Notes: a model not told the origin generated them from the letters alone. A stretch of 64,000 nt of DNA from Eubacterium sp. (GCA_017634475.1 JAGBNH010000090.1:1-64000); one strand, 5' to 3'; counted from the first letter of the stretch, positions 18,208 to 27,873 are shown. Program-made: numbers and translations.

Positions 18208-19719
18208 CTACTCGGCGGGATAGCCCTCCTCCACGCAGTCGGCGATGGTCAGGGTCTTCAGCTGCTTGTCGCTGACTTCCTTCTTGGTCACGATGCGGCT
18301 GGCCTGGCGTTCGATGCAGCGCTCGATATAATTTCTTACCTCACGGGCATTGGCAAAGTTCTCTTCATGGGCCTTGGCGCGGGTATCCAGATAGTTCCGG
18401 ATATAGGCTGCCGCCTTCTTGTCGGGGGTGTATTCCTGTTTCTTGCACATGGATTCAAAGATCTTATACAGCTCTTCGCCGGTATAATCCTTGAAGAAGA
18501 TATTCTTGTTGAACCTGGAGCGGAGTCCGGGGTTGGAATCCACGAATTCCTCCATCAGATCCGTATAGCCGGCAACGATCACGATCAGATTGTCCCGGTT
18601 ATCCTCCATCCGTTTCAGCAGGGTATCCAGGGCTTCCTTACCGAAGTCCTTCTCATCCTTGCCGGCGGTGAGGGTGTAGGCCTCATCGATGAAGAGGATG
18701 CCGCCGATGGCACTGTCCACCACCTCTGCAGTCTTGATGGCAGTCTGTCCGATATAGCCAACCACCAGATCGGAACGGTCAACCTCCACCAGCTGTCCGC
18801 CGGTAACAACTCCAAGAGCCTTGTAGATCTTGGCTAAGAGCCGTGCCACGGTGGTCTTGCCGGTTCCGGGATTTCCTGAGAACACCAGATGCAGAGTGAT
18901 ATCCGGCTGCTTCATGCCGCGCTCCTCCCGCATTTTCCGCACCTTGATCAGATTGATCAGGTTGGCCAGGTCCTGCTTGACGGAATCCAGTCCCACCAGG
19001 GAGTCCAGCTCCTCCATCAGTTCTTCCAGGGTTTTTTCCTTTTCTTCCTTCACCTTCGGAGCGACTACGGGTTTATCGTTACCCGCTCCGGTCTTTCCGT
19101 TTGTACCGGCGCCCTTCAGCCTGGCGGAATTCGTAACGCTGTTGGGATTCCGAAAGGAGTTGTTCAGCTTCGCGGAGTTGATGGAATCTCCGGAGATCAG
19201 TTCTCCCGGAGTTCCGTTATTGTACAGTCCGTATTCCTTCAGGAAATTGTTCAGCATGATGGTATAGTTGGACAGGTTGCTGATCTCGGTGACGGAGCTT
19301 CCACCGCCGTTTCCTGTGGTATATTCCGTGCCCAGCTCGGCGTAGGTATCCGCAACCATGCGGCATGCGGAACGTCCGTAGGCATCCCGTCTTGCTCCGC
19401 CGGACAGGTCATATTTCGCAAAATAAGTAAGGGAGCGGGGCGGCGTATTGATGAATTCCGGCTTCACGCAGCGGTCGTAACGAAGCTGCAGGAACTTGCC
19501 GGTATCCACCACCATGGTGAGATACTCCATGATAAAACGGCGTTCATACATGGTGTTGTTTCCGTCGGGCTCATACAGGAAGCCAAGGAAAAGAAGATAG
19601 TCGAACTTCAGCATATCTCTGAGACGCATGCTCCCTGCGGGCATCACGCCGCTGGCTTCTACCTGATCCGCCATCCGGAGCGAATCCTGGATCTTATTGA
19701 AGAGTGCGTAGTTGGTCAT
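18208..19719 (-). CDS. CbxX/CfqX (SpoVK-like) AAA+ ATPase
   Basis: The protein has 503 aa. The C-terminal half (about 245-500) is one AAA+ module of the CbxX/SpoVK group: LDSLVGLDSVKQDL, Walker A GNPGTGKTT (281-289), Walker B ILFIDEAY, sensor region IVIVAGYTDLM and the arginine-finger segment NPGLRSRF. The N-terminal 200 aa are a separate domain that I do not recognise, joined by a Gly/Asn- then Glu/Lys-rich linker. Members remodel protein or nucleoprotein complexes (rubisco activase CbxX, SpoVK). The start at 19719 has GGGGG 8 nt upstream; the frame is open 17 codons further upstream but over the promoter leader. It is monocistronic and divergent from hisA. Confidence 0.88.
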   Translation of the reverse strand: MTNYALFNKIQDSLRMADQVEASGVMPAGSMRLRDMLKFDYLLFLGFLYEPDGNNTMYERRFIMEYLTMVVDTGKFLQLRYDRCVKPEFINTPPRSLTYFAKYDLSGGARRDAYGRSACRMVADTYAELGTEYTTGNGGGSSVTEISNLSNYTIMLNNFLKEYGLYNNGTPGELISGDSINSAKLNNSFRNPNSVTNSARLKGAGTNGKTGAGNDKPVVAPKVKEEKEKTLEELMEELDSLVGLDSVKQDLANLINLIKVRKMREERGMKQPDITLHLVFSGNPGTGKTTVARLLAKIYKALGVVTGGQLVEVDRSDLVVGYIGQTAIKTAEVVDSAIGGILFIDEAYTLTAGKDEKDFGKEALDTLLKRMEDNRDNLIVIVAGYTDLMEEFVDSNPGLRSRFNKNIFFKDYTGEELYKIFESMCKKQEYTPDKKAAAYIRNYLDTRAKAHEENFANAREVRNYIERCIERQASRIVTKKEVSDKQLKTLTIADCVEEGYPAE

Positions 19720-19780
19720 AGTGTTTCCCCCATAAAGTAGTGGTTCCGATGCGTACAGCTTACATCGCATCTGAAAGTTC

Positions 19781-19809
19781 AGTATACCACAAGTTGCCGC
19801 GTTTGTGCA
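19781..19809 (-). promoter_or_regulatory. Promoter of the CbxX-type AAA+ gene
   Basis: On the minus strand TGCACA (19809-19804) and TATACT (19786-19781) are spaced 17 bp apart, about 60 nt upstream of the start. It sits back-to-back with the hisA promoter. Confidence 0.55.
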
Positions 19810-19826
19810 GTGGGAGATATTTTTAT

Positions 19827-19855
19827 TTCAAAATAACAAGGTGTTATGTTATAAT
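19827..19855 (+). promoter_or_regulatory. Promoter of the eukaryotic-type hisA
   Basis: TTCAAA (19827-19832) and a perfect TATAAT (19850-19855) are 17 bp apart, about 32 nt before the ATG at 19887. Confidence 0.7.
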
Positions 19856-19886
19856 AGGCGGAGTGTCAAAAAGGGAGGAGCAAAGG

Positions 19887-20717
19887 ATGCGGTTTCGTCC
19901 GTGCATAGATATTCATAACGGAAATGTGAAACAGATCGTGGGCGGCAGTCTTACGGAGTTAAATGAGGCGGATACCAACTTTGTCTCCGAAGAGGGCGGG
20001 GCCTTCTACGGGGAGCTGTATCGAAACCTCGGACTGACCGGAGGACATATCATCCTGCTGAATCCGGCAGGTACGCCGGAATATGAAGCGGATCTGGTTG
20101 CCGCAGGGGAGGCGCTGGCTGCTTACCCGGGAGGTCTGCAGATCGGCGGAGGAGTAACGGCGGAGAACGCTGCGGATTTCCTGGACATGGGTGCCACCCA
20201 TGTGATCGTTACCTCGTATGTATTCCGCGAGGGCAGGGTGGATATGGAGAGGCTTCACCGTCTGGTCAGTGAAGTGGGACGGGAGCATCTGGTCCTGGAT
20301 CTGAGCTGCCTGAAGACGGAGCAGGGCTACTGCATCGCCACGGATCGGTGGCAGAAGCTGACGGATACTTATGTAAACTGCGAAACCCTGGACCGGCTGA
20401 GGGAATATGCGGATGAATTCCTGATCCATGCGGTGGATGCGGAAGGAAAAAGGAACGGGATCGAGCAGGATCTGGCGCAGCTGCTGGGAGACTGGCAGGG
20501 CGGAGCATTTATGAACGGATCGGCGCGGGGATCGGAAGATACGGCCCCGGAGAGGAATCGCATCACCTACGCCGGCGGCGTGGGAAGCTTTGAAGATCTC
20601 CGTCTGCTGAAACGGCTGGGGAGAGACCGGCTGGATGTTACCATCGGAAGCGCACTGGACATTTTCGGCGGAGAGATGAAGCTGAAGGAAGTTCTCGATT
20701 TTCTGACAGAGTCGTGA
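19887..20717 (+). CDS. hisA: Eukaryotic-type ProFAR isomerase (HisA/HIS6)
   Basis: The 276-aa enzyme converts ProFAR to PRFAR in histidine biosynthesis by an Amadori rearrangement in a TIM barrel. It resembles fungal/plant HIS6 rather than usual bacterial HisA: CIDIHNGNVKQIVGGSL at the N-terminus, TNFVS, VDLSC-type DLSCLKT, WQKLTDTY, EFLIHAVDAEG, and the end VTIGSALDIFGG. The candidate catalytic Asp residues are in CID (8) and VLDLS. The ATG at 19887 has GGGAGGAG in front; the frame opening at 19740 runs through the promoter. No other his gene is nearby, so it is an orphan of the pathway. GH9 follows 35 nt later and may share the transcript. Confidence 0.88.
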   Translation: MRFRPCIDIHNGNVKQIVGGSLTELNEADTNFVSEEGGAFYGELYRNLGLTGGHIILLNPAGTPEYEADLVAAGEALAAYPGGLQIGGGVTAENAADFLDMGATHVIVTSYVFREGRVDMERLHRLVSEVGREHLVLDLSCLKTEQGYCIATDRWQKLTDTYVNCETLDRLREYADEFLIHAVDAEGKRNGIEQDLAQLLGDWQGGAFMNGSARGSEDTAPERNRITYAGGVGSFEDLRLLKRLGRDRLDVTIGSALDIFGGEMKLKEVLDFLTES

Positions 20718-20752
20718 GTATAAATCCGGATTTTTAACAAGGGGAAATAACC

Positions 20753-23083
20753 ATGAAGAAAAAAGCGTTAAAGAAAAGTCTCGTTGTCCTGCTCAGCGGC
20801 GCCATGCTGCTGGGAGCTGCGGGCTGCGGAGAGGATAAGGGAAAAGGAACCACCGGGCAGGCAGTGACCGACCAGGCCACAACGGCAGCGGATACCACAG
20901 AGACGGTAAAGGATACCGAAGCAGATACTTCGGAAGCCAGGGCGGAACCGGTCACCGAGCCCCGGACGGAGGAACCCACCACCGAGAAGAAGAACCTGAA
21001 TGTCAAGGATGGCCAGTACATCGTGGACATCGACTTCGAGGACGGGGAGACCGGCAAATTCAGCAGCTATACCAAGGGCGGCAAGTTTGAGATGGAAAAT
21101 GTGGACAACGAGCTGGTGGTCCACATTAAGGATATCGGTACGGTGGACTATGCGAATCAGATCTACTATGACGGTTTTCAGCTGCTGCAGGGCTGTGTCT
21201 ATACCTACAGCTTTGATGTAAGAAGCTCCATCCCCCGGAAGATCGAATACCGTCTGCAAATCAACGGCGGAGACTTCCATGCTTATGCGGGAGAGTATAT
21301 CGAGGTGGGACCGGAAACCAGGAACATTTCCGTGGATTTCACCATGGCGGAGGATTCCGATCCGGCGCCCCGGATCGTCTTTAATATGGGCTTCATGGAC
21401 AACATGACCGGAGATCCCGGTGAGCATGATGTCACCTTCGACAACATCCGTCTTATGGTGAAGGATGCCTCCAACGCCATTCAGCTGGAGGGTCTTCCGG
21501 ATTATCCGAAGGTAAATGTAAATCAGATCGGCTATCAAAAGGACGATACCAAGACGGTCTTCGTCAAGTCCAAGGATACAGAGTCCTTCAAGGTCGTAGA
21601 TAACGCAAGCGGCGCTGAAGTATATACCGGAGCTTTGGGGGATTACGGTTTCCATGCTCCCTCGGATGACCTGGTGCGCTCCGGTGATTTCAGCGAGGTG
21701 AAGGAACCTGGAACCTACAAGATCGTAACGGATGCGGGGGAATCCTATCCCTTTGTCATCGGCGACGGCGTGTATGATGAGATCTACACGGCAGTGCTCC
21801 ACATGCTGTATCTGCAGCGCTGCGGAGTGAAGATCTATGAAGAGGAAGCAGGGGCCTTCGGTCATGAGGCCTGTCATCTGAGTGACGCCATCGTTTTCGG
21901 TGATACGCTGAAGATCGACGTCACCGGCGGCTGGCATGATGCCGGGGATTACGGACGGTATGTGGTGGCAGGAGCGAAAGCAGTGCAGGATCTGCTCCTG
22001 GCCTATGAGGAATATAACGTTACTACCGACAGCACCAATATTCCCGAAAGCGGAAACGGCATCCCGGATATCCTGGATGAGGCCCGCTATGAGCTGGAAT
22101 GGATGCTGAAGATGCAGGATCGGTACACCGGCGGCGTATACCACAAGGTGACCTGCTGCAACTTCCCGGAGACCGTGAAGGCGGATGAGGAGATCGAGCA
22201 GCTGGTGCTGGCTCCCATTTCCGCAGCGGCAACCGGTGACTTTGCAGCCGTAATGGCCAAGGCTTCTGTGATGTATAAGGATATCGACGAGGCATTTGCA
22301 AAGAAGTGCTACAAGGCAGCCGTAAAGGCATGGAAATATCTGGAGACTCTGCCGGATCGTCCGGAGGGCTTCCATAACCCGGAGGGCATCGAGACCGGCG
22401 AATATGGCGACAATACGGTAACGGACGAAGTGTTCTGGGCCGCAACGGAGCTGTATCTGGCGGGCTATGAGGATGTAAAGGATCAGCTGATGACACGGTA
22501 CGATAACCTGGGTCTGGGCATTGATCTGGGCTGGGCGGATATCACGGCCTACGCCTGCTATGACCTGCTGAAGGCGAACCCCACAGGGGTGGATGAGCTG
22601 CTCACTCTTGTGCGGGAGCGTTTCCTGGGCCGGGCAGATCAGCTGATGGAACGGGCGGATGAGTATTTCATGATGCTGAACTCCGATTACCCCTGGGGCA
22701 GTAACATGACCATTGCCAATAACGGTATACTGATGAAGATGGCGGCAAACCTTACCGGAAAGAAGGAATATGACATCCTGGCCAAGCGTCAGATGGATTA
22801 CCTCCTGGGAGCAAACCCCCTGGGCTATTGCTTCGTTACCGGCTTCGGTACGGTATCGCCGAAACAGCCGCACCACAGACCTTCCCAGGTGGCCAATGAA
22901 GCCATGCCGGGTATGCTGGTGGGCGGCGCAGCCAACAGCCTCTCCGACAGCTACGCCAAGGCAGTGCTTTACGGACGGCCTGCAGGCATGTGCTATGTGG
23001 ATAACGTACAGAGCTACTCCACCAATGAGGTGACCATCTACTGGAATTCGCCGCTGCTCTATCTGCTGGCGGCCTACAAATAA
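20753..23083 (+). CDS. GH9 family endoglucanase, lipoprotein, with CBM and Ig-like domain
   Basis: The protein has 776 aa. A lipoprotein signal ends in the lipobox LLGAAGC (Cys25), followed by a Thr/Glu/Asp-rich spacer (about 26-82). Next comes a beta-sandwich resembling CBM4/9 (about 83-243), an Ig-like CelD_N domain (about 250-345) and the GH9 (alpha/alpha)6 barrel. Catalytic landmarks are GGWHDAGDYG (about 393-402) with the base Asp, HHRPS, and STNEVTIYWNSP near the C-terminus with the acid Glu. It should cleave internal beta-1,4 bonds of cellulose or mixed-linkage glucan at the cell surface. No dockerin is seen, so it is anchored rather than cellulosomal. Confidence 0.94.
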   Translation: MKKKALKKSLVVLLSGAMLLGAAGCGEDKGKGTTGQAVTDQATTAADTTETVKDTEADTSEARAEPVTEPRTEEPTTEKKNLNVKDGQYIVDIDFEDGETGKFSSYTKGGKFEMENVDNELVVHIKDIGTVDYANQIYYDGFQLLQGCVYTYSFDVRSSIPRKIEYRLQINGGDFHAYAGEYIEVGPETRNISVDFTMAEDSDPAPRIVFNMGFMDNMTGDPGEHDVTFDNIRLMVKDASNAIQLEGLPDYPKVNVNQIGYQKDDTKTVFVKSKDTESFKVVDNASGAEVYTGALGDYGFHAPSDDLVRSGDFSEVKEPGTYKIVTDAGESYPFVIGDGVYDEIYTAVLHMLYLQRCGVKIYEEEAGAFGHEACHLSDAIVFGDTLKIDVTGGWHDAGDYGRYVVAGAKAVQDLLLAYEEYNVTTDSTNIPESGNGIPDILDEARYELEWMLKMQDRYTGGVYHKVTCCNFPETVKADEEIEQLVLAPISAAATGDFAAVMAKASVMYKDIDEAFAKKCYKAAVKAWKYLETLPDRPEGFHNPEGIETGEYGDNTVTDEVFWAATELYLAGYEDVKDQLMTRYDNLGLGIDLGWADITAYACYDLLKANPTGVDELLTLVRERFLGRADQLMERADEYFMMLNSDYPWGSNMTIANNGILMKMAANLTGKKEYDILAKRQMDYLLGANPLGYCFVTGFGTVSPKQPHHRPSQVANEAMPGMLVGGAANSLSDSYAKAVLYGRPAGMCYVDNVQSYSTNEVTIYWNSPLLYLLAAYK

Positions 23084-23105
23084 GTTTTGAGATACTGGAG
23101 CGGTA

Positions 23106-25973
23106 ATGAGTAACACGAAGGAAGACGTATTTTCGGAAGTGGATCTCGTATCGGAGGAAAGCTTCGACGAGGAAGAATTAAGCGAGGAAAACGCTGAAGA
23201 GGAAGGCTCCGGCGAGGAAAAGCCGGAGCCGGTCCCTGCGGAAAGAGAAATATGGTCAACGGGATTCGCAAAACTGATCAGCGGTCGAGGACTGAAGTCC
23301 GACGGCCGCTTTTCGCGTCGGGTTTATTACTTTACCCTGCGGAACTGGTCCTGGCTTCTGGCAGCGGGAGTGAGTCTCCTTTTCTTTGTTCTGGCGGCGA
23401 TCATCATGTCGGTGGAACCCTTTGGAAAGAATTCCTTCTCTTCCATTGACAGTATGCACCAGTATGTTCCCTTCTTTTCGGATTATCAGCGGAAGCTGCA
23501 ATCCGGAGAAAGCCTTTTCTACAGCTGGAATATCGGCATGGGACAGAATTTTCTGTCCCTGTTCATGTACTATATCGCAAGTCCCCTGAATCTGATCCTG
23601 ATCCTTTTCCCCAGGACCGGGATATTCTCCGCCTTCACTATTCTGGTGATCGTAAAGGCAAGCTTTACCGCAGGTGCCTTCAGCTACTGGTTGTCCCGGA
23701 GAAGAGGCGCCATCTCCAATAACCTGATGATCTCCGGCTTCGGAATCGCCTTTGCGCTGGGGAATTACCTCATCGGGTATCACTGGAATGTCATGTGGAT
23801 GGACTGCATCATGATGCTCCCCCTGGCCGTACTGGGGTTGGAGCGGATCTTCAGGGATGAGAGCCCGAAGCTGTACATTTTATCTCTGTTCTATATCCTT
23901 TACTGCAACTACTATATTGCCTTTATCATCTGCATCTTCCTGGTGCTGTGGTTCTTTGCCCACCGTCAGGGGAAGGTGAAGGATTTCTTCCGCCACGGCT
24001 TTAAGTTCGCCGGCTGCTCCATACTGGCAGCGGGAATGGCGGCCTTTTCCCTGCTCACGGCGTTCCTGGGGATCATGCAGACCGCCAGCGCGGGAAAGGG
24101 CTTCCCGGAGAATGGCTGGTTCGGCAGCTTCTTTGCCCTTCTGAAGCAGCATTTCTTCCTGACCAAGCCCATCGATATGGACAATTTTGATGGCGGACTG
24201 AACGCCTACTGCGGCGTGATCGTGATCCCGCTGTTCTTCCTGTTCCTGCTTTCCGACCGGTTCTCCAAGGCGGAGCGGATCCGGAAGCTGCTGCTCTTGT
24301 CCTTTCTCATGTTCAGCTTCAACAATACCATCCTGAACTTTATCTGGCACGGATTCCATGATCAGTACGGGATCCCCAACCGGTTCTCCTTCGTCTATTG
24401 CTTCGTGCTCCTCACCATCGGTTATGAATCCTTCGCCAGACTGCGGCAGACGGAGACCTGGCGGCTGGTGGCGGCAGGGGTCCTGAGCATCGGCTTCTTC
24501 GTGACCTGCTACATCATGGATAAACCCAAGGGGCTCCTGAACGGAACCTGGATGCTGGTGATCACCATAGCGCTGATCCTGGCCTATATGGTCTTCATGA
24601 TCCTTCGGCAGAGGAGAGTGATGCGGATCGTATCCTCCAGCATCGTCATTGCCTCCATTTTCGTGGTGGAGATCTGCACCAACGGAGCGCTGGGCTTCTT
24701 TGCCGTGGATGTGGCCAACGGCGATTATTATGGAAAATATACCACGGACATGAAGACGGCCGTGGAAGCCATTGCGAAGAAAAATGAAGAAGAGGGCGTG
24801 GTCTTCTGTCGGGAGGACATGGCCATGCCGAAAATGTTGGATGAAGCAACCTACAATGGTATGCGGAGTGTGGGAACCTTCTGTTCCACGGTGGACGGAA
24901 AGCTGGTTTCCACCATGGGACGCCTGGGCTGCTATGAAGGGGCCAACGAGTTCCTTTTCTACGGCGGAAATCCGGTTCTCAATACCCTCATCGGCGTGAA
25001 ATACATTTACGTGCGTAAGGATGACTATGCGGGCATCGCCAGTTATTCGGAGCCGGTGTATGATGACGGGAAAACGGTAAAGGTGTACGAGAATCCCGAT
25101 GCTCTGCCCATCGGCTATATGACCGGGGAGGATGTCCTTACCTGGGATCCTTATCACAGCGACCGTGTAGACGGTGTACGCGCCATGGTAGATACCCTCT
25201 GCGGGGAGAAGAATATCTATGTTTCCCAGAGCCCCGTGCTTGAGGCGAAGGGAGAGAACGGCAGGGTCTGGGTCACCGGCAACCGTTCCCATGTGGTGAA
25301 CTTCAAGCGGGATGATTCCGGAAAGGCCCTCAAGGCCTCCGCCATTTTCACGGTGACCGAAACCGGGATACATGTGATCGAGACCCGGCAGAACGGAGTG
25401 AAGAAGCTGGTCTATAAGAAAAACGGACAGCAGATGGGACGGGATCGTTATCAGTCCCAGCTCTTTAATCTGGGGTATCTGAAGAAGGGCGACCAGGTGG
25501 AGATTACCATGGAGTTTGGAGAGGATGCTTCGGAAAGCGGAACCTTCAGCCTTTATGACTATACCGTAAATGAAGAGGCATATCAGCGGATGGTGGAGAA
25601 GCTTTCCTCCCAGGGGCTTCAGGTGACCTATGCCCGGGACGGCAAGCTGGACGGAACCATTGATGTGAAGGAGGACGGAGTGCTCTTCACCTCCATCCCC
25701 TATGATCAGGGCTGGACGGTAGAAGTGGACGGGAAGAAGGTGCAGACCGAGAAGGCGGGGGATACCTTCCTTGCCCTCCGGCTGGGCGCCGGTCATCACG
25801 AGGTGAAAATGCGCTACGTATCCCCGGGATTCAAGACGGGGCTGCTGATCTCCGCCGCCTGCTGGGCATTTTTCCTGCTGCTTTGCCATATCTGGAAGAA
25901 GAGAAGACGGCTGTACGAGAAGAAGAAGGAAACGGCTTCTCCTGTTCCCGGGGATTCACAAGATATGGTATAA
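23106..25973 (+). CDS. YfhO-family polytopic membrane protein
   Basis: This 955-aa protein has a very acidic cytoplasmic start (about 8-45, mostly Glu/Asp/Ser), then a dozen or so membrane segments from about residue 77 to 510, a long extracytoplasmic beta-rich part, and a last membrane segment (about 915-935) before a basic tail. Hallmarks of YfhO are NSFSSIDSMHQYVPFFSDY and WNIGMGQNFLSLFMYY near the N-terminus and the C-terminal YDQGWTVEVDG region. YfhO proteins are GT-C-like and are linked to glycosylation of lipoteichoic acid in Bacillus and Listeria. It lies 22 nt after the cellulase and is likely cotranscribed. Its exact substrate is unknown. Confidence 0.88.
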   Translation: MSNTKEDVFSEVDLVSEESFDEEELSEENAEEEGSGEEKPEPVPAEREIWSTGFAKLISGRGLKSDGRFSRRVYYFTLRNWSWLLAAGVSLLFFVLAAIIMSVEPFGKNSFSSIDSMHQYVPFFSDYQRKLQSGESLFYSWNIGMGQNFLSLFMYYIASPLNLILILFPRTGIFSAFTILVIVKASFTAGAFSYWLSRRRGAISNNLMISGFGIAFALGNYLIGYHWNVMWMDCIMMLPLAVLGLERIFRDESPKLYILSLFYILYCNYYIAFIICIFLVLWFFAHRQGKVKDFFRHGFKFAGCSILAAGMAAFSLLTAFLGIMQTASAGKGFPENGWFGSFFALLKQHFFLTKPIDMDNFDGGLNAYCGVIVIPLFFLFLLSDRFSKAERIRKLLLLSFLMFSFNNTILNFIWHGFHDQYGIPNRFSFVYCFVLLTIGYESFARLRQTETWRLVAAGVLSIGFFVTCYIMDKPKGLLNGTWMLVITIALILAYMVFMILRQRRVMRIVSSSIVIASIFVVEICTNGALGFFAVDVANGDYYGKYTTDMKTAVEAIAKKNEEEGVVFCREDMAMPKMLDEATYNGMRSVGTFCSTVDGKLVSTMGRLGCYEGANEFLFYGGNPVLNTLIGVKYIYVRKDDYAGIASYSEPVYDDGKTVKVYENPDALPIGYMTGEDVLTWDPYHSDRVDGVRAMVDTLCGEKNIYVSQSPVLEAKGENGRVWVTGNRSHVVNFKRDDSGKALKASAIFTVTETGIHVIETRQNGVKKLVYKKNGQQMGRDRYQSQLFNLGYLKKGDQVEITMEFGEDASESGTFSLYDYTVNEEAYQRMVEKLSSQGLQVTYARDGKLDGTIDVKEDGVLFTSIPYDQGWTVEVDGKKVQTEKAGDTFLALRLGAGHHEVKMRYVSPGFKTGLLISAACWAFFLLLCHIWKKRRRLYEKKKETASPVPGDSQDMV

Positions 25974-25999
25974 ATCTTTTTGAAACCTACAATCTGTTG

Positions 26000-26028
26000 T
26001 TTACAGATATCCAAAACCGTTATATAAT
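26000..26028 (+). promoter_or_regulatory. Strong sigma-A promoter of the hybrid histidine kinase gene
   Basis: TTTACA (26000-26005) and a perfect TATAAT (26023-26028) are 17 bp apart, giving a leader of about 85 nt to the start at 26119. It rules out the upstream in-frame ATG at 26032, which overlaps the -10. Confidence 0.8.
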
Positions 26029-26118
26029 ATAATGAGTCTTGCTTTTCTGTACGAAATAACCGAAGAAGGCAGGGCTTATCACGTGTTGGGAGACAGAGGA
26101 AAAGGGAGTGTAGTAATA

Positions 26119-27873
26119 ATGGAAAAGATCAAGGAAATGGATGGAAAGACACTGGCTGTAGCGGCAGCGGCGGTCATCCTCGTTCTGGGGCTTGTGGGAG
26201 TTCTTACAGGCAACATGGCGGTGGGGATCATCATGCTGATCCTGCAGGCGCTGATAGTCTTCTTTCTGCTCAGCCAGCTGGCCGGTGGGGGGAAGGACAG
26301 TGCCAAGTCGGAGAAGTACCGTAAGCTGTTCATGAATCTGCCCATCGGATTTGCCCAGGCCAAGATCATCACGGATGCTACCGGAAATGTGACGGGGTAT
26401 CAGATGGTGGATGCCAATGAGACCTTTGGCGCTTATTTCAATCTGGACCGGTCGGATTACCAGGACCGGGTCATCGGAGAGAGTCATATCGAGGTCCTTC
26501 AGGACATCAACGCCTGGTTCACGGCATACAACACCTCGGGAACCAAGGAAGGGGACCTGATGGATGTGGAGATCACCATGGAGAAGCTTGGTAAGGTCTT
26601 CAACACCGTTATGTATAAGTCGGAAGCAGATTACATCAACATGGTGGTTATTGATGTGACCCAGCAGAAGGAAACGGAGGCGAAGCTCTCCAAGGCGATC
26701 CAGGATGCAAATGCAGCCTATAAGACTCAGGCAGAATTCCTTGCCAATATGAGTCATGAGATCCGGACGCCGATCAACGGTATCCTGGGAATGATCCAGC
26801 TTACCCTTATGGCAGATGATCTGCAGGCCGATTACCGGGATAACCTGATCACTGCGAAGAACTGTGCAGATAACCTGCTCCGCCTGATCAACGATATTCT
26901 GGATATCAGTAAGCTCGAAGCAGGAAAATACAAGATCAAGGAAGAGATCACGGACATCCGGGCAGCCATCGAAGAGACTGTGGCTGCACATGTTCCCGCG
27001 GCGGATTCCAAGAACATTTCCCTGGATCTCAACTTCGGCAACAATATCCCGAAGCTGGTGCGTGCAGACGGACAGCGGATCCAGCAGGTGCTGAACTGCC
27101 TTCTGTCCAACGCCATCAAGTTCACCTCCGATGGTGGTGTGCGGGTTAAGATCGCAGCCATCGATGATACCGCCGAGAAGGCAACCCTTCGTATCGCTGT
27201 TGCAGATACGGGTATCGGTATCTCCGAGGCAAATATGAGCAAGCTCTTCATCCGTTTCTCCCAGGTAGACGGTTCGGATACCCGGCGTTACGGCGGTTCC
27301 GGTCTGGGACTGGTCATCTCCAAGCAGATCACCGAGCTCATGGGCGGTACCATTTCCGTACAGAGTAAGGAAGGCATCGGATCCACATTTATCGCAGAGA
27401 TCCCCCTGAAGATCGTGAAGGCGGCAGAGGCTGAGAACAAGAAGGAGGAGAAGACGGATTCCGCACTGTTCTCCATCAATATGGCCAGCGGCAAGCATGC
27501 CCGGATCCTGGTTGCAGAGGACGAGCCTGTAAACCAGCAGGTGATCGGTAAGCTTCTGGGTATGGCAGGCTTCTCCTATGACATAGCTGAAAACGGAGAG
27601 AAGGCTATCGAGCTCTTCAGGAAGAAGCATTATGACGCGGCACTCTTTGATGTGCAGATGCCGGTTATGGACGGTATCGCGGCAACCCAGGAGATCCGCC
27701 GGATCGAGAAGACTGAACGCCGGACAAGACTTCCCATCATCGCCGTTACGGCGAGGGCCATGTTCGGAGATAAGGAACGTATCATAGAGAACCAGTTGGA
27801 TGATTATATCGCAAAGCCGTATAATCTGAACACCGTGGTGGATACGCTGAACAAGTACATCAAGAAACAGTAA
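26119..27873 (+). CDS. Membrane hybrid histidine kinase with receiver domain
   Basis: The protein has 584 aa. Two close hydrophobic segments (about 9-50) anchor it. A PAS-like domain (about 65-185) is followed by HisKA with FLANMSHEIRTP (phospho-His about 213), HATPase_c with the N box NAIKF, DTGIGI and GSGLGL, and a C-terminal receiver with EDEP and the phospho-Asp in FDVQMPVMDG (about 511). There is no separate output domain or cognate regulator next door, so phosphate is probably relayed to an unlinked Hpt protein. The start has GGGAG 10 nt upstream and the promoter is placed for it. The signal sensed is unknown. Confidence 0.93.
   Translation: MEKIKEMDGKTLAVAAAAVILVLGLVGVLTGNMAVGIIMLILQALIVFFLLSQLAGGGKDSAKSEKYRKLFMNLPIGFAQAKIITDATGNVTGYQMVDANETFGAYFNLDRSDYQDRVIGESHIEVLQDINAWFTAYNTSGTKEGDLMDVEITMEKLGKVFNTVMYKSEADYINMVVIDVTQQKETEAKLSKAIQDANAAYKTQAEFLANMSHEIRTPINGILGMIQLTLMADDLQADYRDNLITAKNCADNLLRLINDILDISKLEAGKYKIKEEITDIRAAIEETVAAHVPAADSKNISLDLNFGNNIPKLVRADGQRIQQVLNCLLSNAIKFTSDGGVRVKIAAIDDTAEKATLRIAVADTGIGISEANMSKLFIRFSQVDGSDTRRYGGSGLGLVISKQITELMGGTISVQSKEGIGSTFIAEIPLKIVKAAEAENKKEEKTDSALFSINMASGKHARILVAEDEPVNQQVIGKLLGMAGFSYDIAENGEKAIELFRKKHYDAALFDVQMPVMDGIAATQEIRRIEKTERRTRLPIIAVTARAMFGDKERIIENQLDDYIAKPYNLNTVVDTLNKYIKKQ

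Noticed and set aside
20768..23116. 782-codon antisense frame over the GH9 gene
   Set aside because: The plus strand has a clear lipoprotein cellulase; the antisense frame has no recognisable domain or start signal. The same applies to long antisense frames over hscC, the J-TPR gene, YfhO, atpA and valS.
26032..26118. N-terminal extension of the hybrid kinase from ATG 26032
   Set aside because: This ATG overlaps the -10 TATAAT region and lacks a ribosome site; ATG 26119 has GGGAG and is followed by the membrane segment.
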